DNA of 64,000 nt from Candidatus Bathyarchaeota archaeon (GTDB lineage Archaea > Thermoproteota > Bathyarchaeia > Bathyarchaeales > UBA233). A program made the position numbers and the translations under genes. Positions 47,265 to 55,770 of this stretch are shown here, in pieces (the stretch's first letter is position 1; the number at the start of each line of letters is the position of its first letter). The stretch is from positions 1 to 64,000 of the forward strand of contig JANXEP010000040.1 in the NCBI GenBank assembly GCA_025057795.1, read 5' to 3'. Below the pieces are notes generated by a model that was not told the origin of the DNA, made no database searches, and was given only the letters and a program-made list of their open reading frames with translations.

Positions 47265-47846
47265 TTACTCTATATGCCTGAACTTTTGTGTATATGGGCC
47301 TTCCCCGGGTTTTCTACGTCTGAAATGCCCAGATGGCCGCCCTTCAAGGAGCTCTTGGAACCAAGCCTCGTGCTCCACTTCCTCATGTAAAATAGCCAGT
47401 GACAAATCATAGGTCCGATGGTCTTTACCGCATGTCATGTTGCAAATTTCTGTATATACCCTGATTGCGCATCTTTCTGCCTCTAATAAGACTTCAAGGA
47501 TCGCCTTCAGGTCGCTTGGATCCTTGGGTAGGTAAGCCGCCTCGCAGGCAGCATCATCATGAAGCTCCCTTAAATCTCTATAAAGTTCGCCGCCGAGTTC
47601 GTATATACGTGGCACAATGGTTTCAAAATGAAGTCTATCCTCAAGCCTTGCGTCTTCCACAACCTCTTTTATTGTCTCGCCTTCCAATCCAGTGCAATGC
47701 ATCCTAAGCAAAGTGTAGTAATAGTATGTTGTGAATTCTGCGGCAGCAGCCTTCTTCAACTTATCTATCAACAAGTCAACATCGACGCCTGCCTTTTCAA
47801 CCATCTCCCTACCGACATTAGTCGAATATTTCTTCTTACTTGCCAT
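47265..47846 (-). CDS. Dps-like thioferritin (DPSL)
   Basis: A 193-residue ferritin-fold protein very close to archaeal DPSL proteins: [34 protein letters not shown], the diiron residues in [12 protein letters not shown] and EEVEHEAWF, and the C-terminal SGHFRRRK. Cysteines in DAACEAAYL and ERCAIRVYT match the thioferritin pair near the diiron site. It reduces peroxide while storing iron, protecting DNA. A strong SD (GGAGGTGAG) lies before the ATG. It is divergent from fur/perR 91 nt away, which suggests that regulator controls it. Confidence 0.93.
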   Translation of the reverse strand: MASKKKYSTNVGREMVEKAGVDVDLLIDKLKKAAAAEFTTYYYYTLLRMHCTGLEGETIKEVVEDARLEDRLHFETIVPRIYELGGELYRDLRELHDDAACEAAYLPKDPSDLKAILEVLLEAERCAIRVYTEICNMTCGKDHRTYDLSLAILHEEVEHEAWFQELLEGRPSGHFRRRKPGEGPYTQKFRHIE

Positions 47847-47920
47847 ACTCTCACCTCCTCCATTTTACTTCTAAAACAAGCTTTAATGTATAGTTCACCA
47901 AAAACTTTATTTAAGAATTG

Positions 47921-47934
47921 TTATTACCTAATAA
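47921..47934. promoter_or_regulatory. Inverted repeat at the fur/perR start, possible operator
   Basis: TTATT-ACCT-AATAA is a 5-bp inverted repeat directly before the regulator ATG at 47938. A TATA-like TTTATTTAAG lies at 47908-47917, so the message would be leaderless or nearly so and the repeat would cover the start site. AT-rich palindromes of this size are typical of Fur/PerR sites. Autoregulation and control of the divergent dpsL are inferred. Confidence 0.4.
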
Positions 47935-47937
47935 AAC

Positions 47938-48381
47938 ATGTCTTTTTACAAAAACTCGTTGCAATCAATAATTGAAGCACTTCGAAAAGCGGGGTATAAG
48001 GCAACTCCACAAAGGATAGCAATATGTAAATACGCCCTCCAAAATCAAACGCATCCAACAGCCAAAACCATTTACCAAAAAGTAAGGGAGGAATACCCAA
48101 CAGTAAGCCTCGCAACGGTTTACAAAACCCTCAAAGTTCTTAAAGAATTGGATTTAATCCAAGAGTTGCCATTCTCGAATGGGCTGACAAGATTTGACCC
48201 AAACATGAAACCCCACATAAACGTGGTTTGCCTAAAATGCAGCAAAATTATAGATTTAAAAACCCCAGAAATATGCGCTTTTGTAAAACAGATAGCGGAA
48301 TCAGCCAAATTCCGGTTAACAGTACAGAGACTGGACGTTTACGGGTTTTGTGAGAAATGTATAAAGGTAAACTCGACGTAA
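47938..48381 (+). CDS. Fur/PerR-family metalloregulator
   Basis: A 147-residue Fur-family repressor. The winged helix reads GYKATPQRIAICKYAL, HPTAKTIYQKVREEYPTVSLATVYKTLKVLKELDLI. The dimerisation domain has a structural zinc site of two CxxC pairs (CLKC and CEKC) and PHINVVCLKC. Asp in RFDPNMKPH at the regulatory metal site is typical of peroxide-sensing PerR, which oxidises a His there. The divergent Dps-like gene supports a peroxide or iron response. Confidence 0.9.
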   Translation: MSFYKNSLQSIIEALRKAGYKATPQRIAICKYALQNQTHPTAKTIYQKVREEYPTVSLATVYKTLKVLKELDLIQELPFSNGLTRFDPNMKPHINVVCLKCSKIIDLKTPEICAFVKQIAESAKFRLTVQRLDVYGFCEKCIKVNST

Positions 48382-48630
48382 ACCATCCAATAAGTTATGC
48401 ATGCTTGCCAACGCTGAAATAGGCATTGCGTCTAAGTGAAAGGTCTGCGGTCAGCATATACCGGAAATCGTCAAATAGGGTTTTACTAAATTAATGCGAT
48501 CAGGTGTTAGGATAATTTTCTTATCCTCTCATGGAGAGGTTTCCATCTACGGCGTGCATACGTCAACAAAAAATAAAAGGTTGAACGTGATGATGATTAC
48601 GCAGCGTGTTTAAAATCTTGGGTGGTCGTT

Positions 48631-49515
48631 TTGAAATTTGGCATAAGTCCTTCTCCTTTTAGATGGTGGACAAGAATAGAGCAGCTTGAAGATTGGGTTA
48701 AAACAGCTGAAAACCTTGGATATGATGGTGTTTTCATCCCTGACCACTACAATCTCCCAGTGCCGCCTTTTCCATCTAATGAGTTGGTGGACACTTGGAT
48801 CACTCTTGCCTACATGGCAGCTAAAACTGATAAGATCAAGCTTGGAAGCGTGGTAAGCCCCTTGCCCAGGTGGGTTCCAAGCCAATTAGCCAAAGTCATC
48901 GCCACAGTTGACGTCTTATCGAACGGCCGCGTGATAGCTGGACTCGGTGCAGGTTATTATCAAGATGAATTTGTAAATTATGCACCTGGCGGCTCTTTGG
49001 ACCCGCCTGCCGTCAGATTTGAAAAATTCTTGGAAGGAGTGCAGATAATCCTTAAACTTTGGAGCGAGGAAAAAGCCACCTTCAACGGGAAATATTACAA
49101 GCTCGTGAATGCTATTTTGGAACCTAAACCCATTCAAAAGCCCCACCCGCCCCTCTGGTCTGGAGGGCAGCGAACCCGAATGATAGAATTGACAGCAACA
49201 TATTTTGACGGTTGGATCCCCCACACTTTCAAAGGAGACGCCCGCGCGCAGGTAACCCCGGGAATACCCAGCTCAGAAGCCTATGAAGCCTACGTAAGAA
49301 GAATCAAAGAAAATTTGAGAACAGTTGGAAGAGACGCAAGCAGATTCACCTTTGGAGTTTTATGTGCGCTAAATTTTGACAGCGAATTCTTCGAGAACTA
49401 TAAGGGGGCCGGATGTCAATACTGTATAGTGGAAATAGCGCCGCCGGCAAGGCCCACTCAATATTTGGAATTGACCAAAAAGTTTGCTAAAGAAATAATT
49501 CCATCATTTGCATAA
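48631..49515 (+). CDS. LLM-class F420/flavin-dependent oxidoreductase
   Basis: 294 residues from a TTG at 48631 with GGGTGG upstream; GTG at 48622 is an alternative. It has the luciferase-like monooxygenase TIM barrel: KFGISPSPFRWW, AENLGYDGVFIPDHY, KIKLGSVVSPL, SNGRVIAGLGAGYYQDEF and PLWSGGQRTRMIELTATYFDGW. F420-dependent members include glucose-6-phosphate dehydrogenase and methylene-H4MPT reductase (Mer). It is not a typical Mer by length of motifs, but it is the only candidate of that superfamily near the C1 cluster. The substrate is unknown. Confidence 0.8.
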   Translation: MKFGISPSPFRWWTRIEQLEDWVKTAENLGYDGVFIPDHYNLPVPPFPSNELVDTWITLAYMAAKTDKIKLGSVVSPLPRWVPSQLAKVIATVDVLSNGRVIAGLGAGYYQDEFVNYAPGGSLDPPAVRFEKFLEGVQIILKLWSEEKATFNGKYYKLVNAILEPKPIQKPHPPLWSGGQRTRMIELTATYFDGWIPHTFKGDARAQVTPGIPSSEAYEAYVRRIKENLRTVGRDASRFTFGVLCALNFDSEFFENYKGAGCQYCIVEIAPPARPTQYLELTKKFAKEIIPSFA

Positions 49516-49661
49516 ATGCTCGGGAAATCGTTGCACGTTTTGAACTAAATCCCAAATTTCACTGCAATTTTTTGTGAATTCCTTCAAATTTTCAATTTTA
49601 TCATTGCTATTTTTAAACAAAAATTGAAACTTTCATGGGTTTACGTCTCTGGGCTGTATAA

Positions 49662-50438
49662 TTGTTTGATATATATTTGCATGTTAACAACGGTTATAGG
49701 TTTGAACCTTCAACTTTTCGCGTGGTGTCAAGGATAATGGAAGGAGACATTTTAAAGGTAACTTTGGTGGAAAAGCCGGAGCAAGAGAAGGCTGTGGACT
49801 TGCAGCACCTTGAAACTATTGCCGCTAGAATTCTAGAAGTCGACCAACTTCTTGAGGAGTGCAAGATTAAGCTTTCAAATGCTCAGATGGAACTTGAGGA
49901 GTTTAGGCAGAAAAGCGAAGTTGAAAGGCGCTTCTGCGAGCTTACAGGCCTGCCTTTTAACGACAGGTCCAAGGATCTAGAGGAAAAAGTTAACTCCCTT
50001 AGAAAGCAGATAGAGTCGTTAACTCTTGAACGGGCTAACGCTTACAAAGAGATGCTGAAAGGCTTGGCTAACATCATCATACCCGTTCAAGGGGATAGCC
50101 CATCCCAAGTTTCAGAAGACGAGATTTTCTTCGCTTTTAGAAACAATGGACAGTACTCAGCCATAACAAACTTCATAAGAAGGGAGCTAAAATTTGGCCT
50201 CCCCCCAGTATATGTAACCATACAGCCTGAAGGCATCAAAATTGTAGGCGTAAACGACAAAACCTCAGCTGTAAGGGAACTGGTCAAAACTATTGAAAGT
50301 TTAAGGGCAAGAGCAAAGAAGGAACTTGAAAGCCTAAAGCCTGAAGGCATAAACATTCCGCCGCCAAAAGAAGAGGCTCAGCCCTCACCCCAAAATAAAA
50401 CAGCGCTTCCTTCGCTAAAAAAATTTGGAAAACATTAA
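49662..50438 (+). CDS. Unknown protein with a central coiled coil
   Basis: Not recognised. 258 residues from a TTG start. An N-terminal small beta-rich part (FDIYLHVNNGYRFEPSTFRVVSRIMEGDILKVTLVE) is followed by a coiled coil of about 90 residues (about 45-135) and a C-terminal segment with GLPPVYVTIQPEGIKIVGV, ending in a Pro/Gln-rich tail. There is no signal peptide or membrane helix. It precedes the convergent prf1 gene and has no obvious functional partner. Confidence 0.6.
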   Translation: MFDIYLHVNNGYRFEPSTFRVVSRIMEGDILKVTLVEKPEQEKAVDLQHLETIAARILEVDQLLEECKIKLSNAQMELEEFRQKSEVERRFCELTGLPFNDRSKDLEEKVNSLRKQIESLTLERANAYKEMLKGLANIIIPVQGDSPSQVSEDEIFFAFRNNGQYSAITNFIRRELKFGLPPVYVTIQPEGIKIVGVNDKTSAVRELVKTIESLRARAKKELESLKPEGINIPPPKEEAQPSPQNKTALPSLKKFGKH

Positions 50439-50567
50439 CGCTTAAAACTCCTAACCAACGACTATAGAGCCGACCAGTGATAAAAGTCTAGCGGCATTTT
50501 CGAAGCTTCACGCATCCACAAACGCTGTAATTCAGAAAACATAGGTTGAATAATAAGTTCTAACATG

Positions 50568-51830
50568 CTACTGTTCTTGAAGTTTAAACCTTAGGATGGC
50601 GGCTATTCCACCGAAGGAGTTTTTAAGCATCTGACCCTCCTCGGTTTCCGTGGAAACAATCTCCACGTCCGTGTTTGTATATTCAGCTAACTGGGCAAAG
50701 TTTTCTATAAGCTCCTGAGTTTCAGCCACTCCCAAAGAGGGTGCCTTGCAATTGGGGCAAGGCTTCCCCAATAGGCTTTGCTCAAAACTTATAAGCATGG
50801 GAGCTCTGACGGTTTGCTGCTCCTCGTACCCACATGCATTGCACTTTACTTTAACCCGAACAATATCAAGGCCTTCGGAAAGCAACAACGTTTTAACGGC
50901 GCCGGCTTCAAGGGCTTTTCTAACCTCATCTTCCCCGTAAGTGGCCATGCCCGTATCATGACCGATCTCGTAGAGAAACTGCTGCATTATCTGCTTTTCC
51001 TCTATGTAGCGTACCTTCCGCATAATTTCCGGGGCTTTATCCATAACCTCTTTCACGCCTTGCTCATCAACGTAGGCGGTATCCACCGTGTCCAAGATTT
51101 TCTCCTTCAACTGATAATTCAAATAGTCGCCCTTTTCAAAATCGTATTTAGTTGGGCCGGGCCCCCCAATTATTAAACCCTTCAAGTTTTCTATGGGCAG
51201 AAAAACTTCATTGGCATGTTGGCCTACACGCCTAAAATATTCCTGCAATCGCATCTCCCTAAGCCTTTCAAATCTTCTAGCGGACTGGCCTCCAGCGCGC
51301 GTTTTACCTGGAACACCAGAGGTCACTTCCCTAACTATTTCGAGGCGTCTACCCTGAAGGATTGCAAGGGTCGCGGCTGTGGCATCTATGAGCAGTATAC
51401 CATAAGCTTCCTTTTCCCGCAAAAGCTCCTGCAGATGCTCTGTGTGGAATCGTGAATCGCACCTGTAAAGGTATATGTTGATTGGTTCAGGCGGTATTAT
51501 CACATATGTTTCTATTTTTTCGCTGCCAGCCCCGTTTTGGGGAATTGCGCCGCAGAATATTACAAGCCCGTTTTCAGGGGTTTCCTTGAAAAGCTTGAGG
51601 CGCTGCTGAACTCGTACGATGGCGTCTTGAACATTCTTGCGGGTTGTTGTGGATTTTATGTTTGAGGCTGTGCCGTACTCCTCCCTAAGCATATTCATGA
51701 CTTCGCTTATCTGTTTACCAGGAGGGATATAAAGCGATATAAGCTCTGTACCTCGACCTTCCTTGTTCGCCAGCGTGCTAAGTATCTTTTTTAAACGAAA
51801 GAGCTCAAGAGACGTCCTTTTGCGACTCAA
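50568..51830 (-). CDS. prf1: Peptide chain release factor 1, archaeal (aRF1)
   Basis: A 420-residue class I release factor that reads all three stop codons. The stop-codon decoding motif NIKS is in TASNIKSTTTRKNV, and the catalytic GGQ in TRAGGQSARRFERLR. The C-terminal domain has a zinc-ribbon insertion (CNACGY and CPNCKAP), as in many archaeal factors. The start is TTG. It lies 69 nt downstream of ftr on the same strand and may share its transcript. Confidence 0.96.
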   Translation of the reverse strand: MSRKRTSLELFRLKKILSTLANKEGRGTELISLYIPPGKQISEVMNMLREEYGTASNIKSTTTRKNVQDAIVRVQQRLKLFKETPENGLVIFCGAIPQNGAGSEKIETYVIIPPEPINIYLYRCDSRFHTEHLQELLREKEAYGILLIDATAATLAILQGRRLEIVREVTSGVPGKTRAGGQSARRFERLREMRLQEYFRRVGQHANEVFLPIENLKGLIIGGPGPTKYDFEKGDYLNYQLKEKILDTVDTAYVDEQGVKEVMDKAPEIMRKVRYIEEKQIMQQFLYEIGHDTGMATYGEDEVRKALEAGAVKTLLLSEGLDIVRVKVKCNACGYEEQQTVRAPMLISFEQSLLGKPCPNCKAPSLGVAETQELIENFAQLAEYTNTDVEIVSTETEEGQMLKNSFGGIAAILRFKLQEQ

Positions 51831-51898
51831 ACGTTTTCACTTGTTCCATTTGGCTGAGAATACGTAAACATGGTCAAAATAAGAGTTTAGATTTAACG

Positions 51899-52879
51899 TC
51901 AAGTTGTTTCCAAAACTTCTTTTAGAAACGCCTTGTATGGGCCCAGTTTTCCGCCATAATTGCCCGCGGTTATTCTTACAACCCCTGGAACGTTTGAGGC
52001 TGCTTTAATGCCTTCCCTCATGGCTTTTTTAACATCTTCCAACGTTAATCCATTTATGACAATTTCATAAACGCAGTTAACCTCTTCGGGAAGCTGCGTG
52101 TCCGCAACAATCTTCTTCAACGACGGACAGAAGGGGTGGTTTGTCGAAGCCTTAAGCTTGTATTTTAATGAACCTGCCTTTGAACCCGAACGGCAAATTC
52201 CTCCAGGAAAAGGCATTATTACTTTAGCTCCACTGCTTGCAATGGCTTTAACTGCTTCTTCAGAGGCTGTGAGCCCTGAAACTCTGTCTCTGGCCAGTAT
52301 CAAAAAGTTTCCCCCTGCAACAGCCTCGGCGACTCCAAAAGTGTCTTCGACAATGAATTCGCCCTCCATTACGGGTATCCGCCACACCCTCCTGTTGCTA
52401 ACTAAGCCCTTTCTTTGGAATCCGTCTCCGAAGTATCTGAGACTTCTCCCTATCTTCAGCCTCCTTTTCGCATTTGGAAGACCGTCAAAGGCGGCTGTTG
52501 TGGGACAAGTCATTATGCACTGGCCTATGCGTACTAGCATCTGATTTTTCAATTCAAACCTGTTGCGGTTATAGATATGAACTAGGGCGCCTACCCTACC
52601 GTCTGGAGTTTTATCCTCCGGAACTATACCCTCCACGCCCGCTTCGGCTGGAGCCATAATAACGCTGGTTGCAAAGCCGGTTGTAACTTCAGCCGCTTTT
52701 AAGGCCCACTTTTCATTGTCGGCTGTTATTAAAACACGCCCAACCCATAGGGGGAACATCTCAGCAAATGTGTCTGCAATCTTTACTGTTTGCCCCGATG
52801 GAGATGTAATAATGAAGCATGGCCCAAACTTGTCTTTCTCATCATAGCCTACTACCTTAAAGTCGTCTTTTTTTTCCAA
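51899..52879 (-). CDS. ftr: Formylmethanofuran-H4MPT formyltransferase
   Basis: A 326-residue Ftr that moves the formyl group from formylmethanofuran to tetrahydromethanopterin. Family segments occur in order: DTFAEMFPLWVGRVLITA, TGFATSVIMAPAEAGVEG, TPDGRVGALVHIY, RIGQCIMTCPTTAAFDGLP, GDGFQRK, FIVEDTFGVAEAVAGGNF, PFPGGICRSGSK and ITAGNYGGKLG. It has about 20 extra N-terminal residues compared with methanogen enzymes. It is divergent from mtd across 188 nt. Ftr works in methanogenesis, in the archaeal Wood-Ljungdahl branch and in formaldehyde oxidation. Confidence 0.96.
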   Translation of the reverse strand: MEKKDDFKVVGYDEKDKFGPCFIITSPSGQTVKIADTFAEMFPLWVGRVLITADNEKWALKAAEVTTGFATSVIMAPAEAGVEGIVPEDKTPDGRVGALVHIYNRNRFELKNQMLVRIGQCIMTCPTTAAFDGLPNAKRRLKIGRSLRYFGDGFQRKGLVSNRRVWRIPVMEGEFIVEDTFGVAEAVAGGNFLILARDRVSGLTASEEAVKAIASSGAKVIMPFPGGICRSGSKAGSLKYKLKASTNHPFCPSLKKIVADTQLPEEVNCVYEIVINGLTLEDVKKAMREGIKAASNVPGVVRITAGNYGGKLGPYKAFLKEVLETT

Positions 52880-53010
52880 TTCTTATCACTCTTCCATACA
52901 CGTTTTTAACTTACCTTTGATAAGGCTTTCCCTTCCTTTAAGATTTTTCGCATTTAATTCTTAGCGTCCCTTGTGGACTGTTGCAGGGGATTCATTCTAA
53001 TAGTGTGAAA

Positions 53011-53020
53011 ATCTTATAAA
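53011..53020 (+). promoter_or_regulatory. Probable TATA box of mtd
   Basis: ATCTTATAAA lies in the ftr-mtd divergent region, about 52 nt before the mtd ATG at 53068. Transcription would start near 53042, leaving a short leader that holds the SD AGGTGAAG just before the ATG. Confidence 0.5.
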
Positions 53021-53067
53021 CATCCTTTCCTAAATACGGCTTTTAGTTTGGCTTCCAGGTGAAGTAA

Positions 53068-53961
53068 ATGGAAAAAGTTAAGGTTGGCGTCTTTAAGTGT
53101 GGCAACATTGGCTCCGCTCCCATCCTTGAACTTCTCCTCGACGAGTTGGCTGATAGAGAGGACATATCCGTCCGGAGTGTAACAACTGGTGCAAAAATGA
53201 CCGTCGAAGAAGTTGAAGATACATTGCCAAAAATTTTCGACTTTAACCCTCACTTCATAATATTCATATCCCCAAACCCTGCGGTTCAAGGCCCCACCAA
53301 AGCTAGGGAAATCCTTCTTGAAAAAAAAATTCCAAGCATCTTTATTTCCGATTCCCCTGGGAGACGGTTGAAGGAAGAGTTTGAAAAAAACGGCTTTGGC
53401 TACATCATAGTTATGGGCGACCCCCTCATTGGAGCCAGAAAAGAGTTTTTAGACCCCGCTGAAATGGCAATTTTTAACGCTAATATAATTAAAGTACTTG
53501 CAATAACCGGTGTTTATAAAATAATGTATCAAGAAATTGACGCAGTAATTTACGGTTATAAGGAAGGGTTAAAGCCTGAACTGCCAAGGCTAATTATAGA
53601 CACTGACAGCATCAGGGACAATTCTGACTTTAAGAATCCCTATGCAAAGGCGAAGGCCATGGCGGCTTATGAACTCGCAAAAAAGGTTGCGGAGATAAAC
53701 ACTCGGGCTTGCTTTATGGAAAAAGAAAAAGAAAAGTATATTCCGCTAGTTGCATGCGCCCATGAAATCGCCCAAGTGGCGGCAAAGCTGGCTGAAGAGG
53801 CCAGGGAAATTGAAAAGTACGCTGACACTTTGGTTAGGAGACCCCACTCTAAAGATGGAAGGTTGAAGGTTAAGGAAAAGCTTATGTCGCCTGCAACTTT
53901 TGATGAGGAGTTGTACGCGAGGATAACTAAACATTTAATTAACGGTATAAAAAGAGAGTAA
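53068..53961 (+). CDS. mtd: F420-dependent methylene-H4MPT dehydrogenase
   Basis: A 297-residue Mtd that interconverts methenyl- and methylene-H4MPT with coenzyme F420. Family segments: KVGVFKCGNIGSAPILELLLDE, VTTGAKM, FIIFISPNPAVQGPTKARE, SDSPGRRLKEEFE, MGDPLIGARKEFLDP, ANIIKVLAITGVYK, NPYAKAKAMAAYELA and ACAHEIAQVAAKLAEEAREIEKYADTLVRRPH. The sequence looks complete and canonical. It is followed after 86 nt by an MtdB-like gene for the same chemical step with another electron carrier. Confidence 0.96.
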   Translation: MEKVKVGVFKCGNIGSAPILELLLDELADREDISVRSVTTGAKMTVEEVEDTLPKIFDFNPHFIIFISPNPAVQGPTKAREILLEKKIPSIFISDSPGRRLKEEFEKNGFGYIIVMGDPLIGARKEFLDPAEMAIFNANIIKVLAITGVYKIMYQEIDAVIYGYKEGLKPELPRLIIDTDSIRDNSDFKNPYAKAKAMAAYELAKKVAEINTRACFMEKEKEKYIPLVACAHEIAQVAAKLAEEAREIEKYADTLVRRPHSKDGRLKVKEKLMSPATFDEELYARITKHLINGIKRE

Positions 53962-54006
53962 CATGTATATATCATATTAATCTTTACATATGTTATTGCG
54001 AATAAG

Positions 54007-54014
54007 TATATATA
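54007..54014 (+). promoter_or_regulatory. TATA box of the MtdB-like fusion gene
   Basis: TATATATA sits about 34-41 nt before the TTG start at 54048, with an SD-like GGTGA at 54037-54041. The gene therefore seems to have its own promoter and need not be read through from mtd. Confidence 0.5.
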
Positions 54015-54047
54015 GAGCATTGACCATTTCTCTCGCGGTGAATAACG

Positions 54048-55769
54048 TTGAAAGCCCTTGAAATAGCTCCCTTAGATGGAAAAAAACTAAAAGTCATAAT
54101 TGCCGAGAAAGAGTACAGCGAGCCCTTCTGGGTTATAGAGCCCATCAACAACCACACACCCAAAAACATACTCTCATCCAGATTTAAGCCATCCATCGCC
54201 TTCTGCAGCTTCCTAGAAAAATTAGTCGACGAAGCAAAGCCAGACTTTATAACCGAGGAGTTAGGAAACCGTTCAGCAAAAGAGTTTAACGAAAACAACG
54301 CCATCGCCCAAATAGCATCAAAAAGAAACATTCCCCTATTCGCCGTTGACATGGACGAAAACGCAAAAGGATACATTGCATCCCAAATGGAAGAGAAAAA
54401 GGAACTGCGAAATCGTATACTGAAAGCTTTAGAAGCGTTGCCTAACGAAGAAAGCGATGAAAGAGAGTATTTAGAAGCTTACGGCCAATGTCTACAACAG
54501 GAAATCGAGGAAATTGAAAAAGAGGTGAAGTTTTCCATTAGAGAAAGCTGGATTGTCATGGGGATTCTTGAAAACGCTAGAAAACTGGAAAAGGAAGAGT
54601 TAACATGCCTGCACATATCCAGCCCTGAACACGTAAACGGTGTAAAAAAACTTTTAGAGTCTGTTGACGTCGACGCGGAAACAATCCAACCAATCAAGAA
54701 GCTTGTTCTATCAAAGGAGAAAGCTTCCCATGCAGAAATTGAAGATTTACTCAAGTCAATGCAAATCCAAATGAAACCCGTAATCCAAAGATCTTCAGAG
54801 GAAGCGCCCTACATACTTTTTTTCCTAGATACAGATGAAAGAGCCAGCCCCTTTGACATTTGCATGGCCTACGACGCCGGCTTTAACGTTGTTGTCCCAT
54901 ACGAGAATGTTACGCCAGAAGAAGCTAAGAAAATAGTGCAAGACGCCATATTTTCAAGAGACCCTAAAGGAGTTAAACGTACATGCTTTTTTGTTGGCGG
55001 AAAGGACATGGACAAAGCTGAAGAAGTTTCGAAAGTAGCTCGCGAGTCAATGTTTCCACCGTTTCAAGCCAACATAATAATCGACCCCGCAGGAGCTTAC
55101 ACAACAGCTTCAGCCATGGTTGCAAAGGTGGAAGACGCTCTGGCAAAGTTTAAACTTGGAAATTTGAAGGACAAAGCTGTAGCTGTTTTTGGCACAGGAT
55201 CTGTTGGAAGAGTCGCAGCCATACTCTTGGCAAAGCTTGGATGCAAAGTGACCATTGTTAGTCCCAACCCCGACAGGAAGGACGGCGAAGAATACATTAC
55301 CAGGTTGACCACTTTGCTCCGCGAGAAATACGGAGTAAAAATAGACGGAGTTTTTGCTCCAACACCTGCAAAAAAAGCCGAGGTTATAAACAACCACGAA
55401 GTTATTCTTTGCGCTTCAGTTGCTGGCGCTCGTATAATCACCAAGGAAATTCTAAAAGAGGTGAAGTTTGCCAAAGTAATAGCCGACGTCAATGCTGTTC
55501 CGCCATTGGGCGTGGAGGGGACAAAGCTTGACGATGACATGAGAGAAGTTCTCCCGGGAATTTTCAGCATAGGCGCTTTGACCATTGGCAGATTAAAATA
55601 CAAACTTGAAAGGGAAATCTTGAAAGAAGCCCGCAAGAACGGCAAGGCCAAGGTTTACAACTACAATTACGCAATGGAGCTTGCTAGGAAAATATTGAAG
55701 GGCGAAATATCCCCGGTTAAACTGTCATTGACCTTGAGTTATCCCTCTAAAAAGAAGGGAACTTCATAG
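54048..55769 (+). CDS. Two-domain protein: unknown TraB-like N-terminus fused to MtdB-like methylene-H4MPT dehydrogenase
   Basis: A 573-residue protein. Residues from about 253 to the end match the NAD(P)-dependent MtdA/MtdB dehydrogenases known best from methylotrophic bacteria: ILFFLDTDERASPFD, YDAGFNVVVPYENVTPEEA, CFFVGGKDMDKAEEV, FPPFQANIIIDPAGAYTTASAMV, a Rossmann loop GTGSVG (382-387), VIADVNAVPPLGVEG and GIFSIGALTIGRLK. Residues 1-250 form an extra domain. Its PDFITEELG strand, coiled helices, RESWIVMGILENARK and CLHISSPEHVNGVKKLLE order recalls TraB/Tiki-like folds, which I offer only as a guess. TTG start. It stands beside an F420-type Mtd. Confidence 0.85.
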   Translation: MKALEIAPLDGKKLKVIIAEKEYSEPFWVIEPINNHTPKNILSSRFKPSIAFCSFLEKLVDEAKPDFITEELGNRSAKEFNENNAIAQIASKRNIPLFAVDMDENAKGYIASQMEEKKELRNRILKALEALPNEESDEREYLEAYGQCLQQEIEEIEKEVKFSIRESWIVMGILENARKLEKEELTCLHISSPEHVNGVKKLLESVDVDAETIQPIKKLVLSKEKASHAEIEDLLKSMQIQMKPVIQRSSEEAPYILFFLDTDERASPFDICMAYDAGFNVVVPYENVTPEEAKKIVQDAIFSRDPKGVKRTCFFVGGKDMDKAEEVSKVARESMFPPFQANIIIDPAGAYTTASAMVAKVEDALAKFKLGNLKDKAVAVFGTGSVGRVAAILLAKLGCKVTIVSPNPDRKDGEEYITRLTTLLREKYGVKIDGVFAPTPAKKAEVINNHEVILCASVAGARIITKEILKEVKFAKVIADVNAVPPLGVEGTKLDDDMREVLPGIFSIGALTIGRLKYKLEREILKEARKNGKAKVYNYNYAMELARKILKGEISPVKLSLTLSYPSKKKGTS

Positions 55770-55770
55770 A

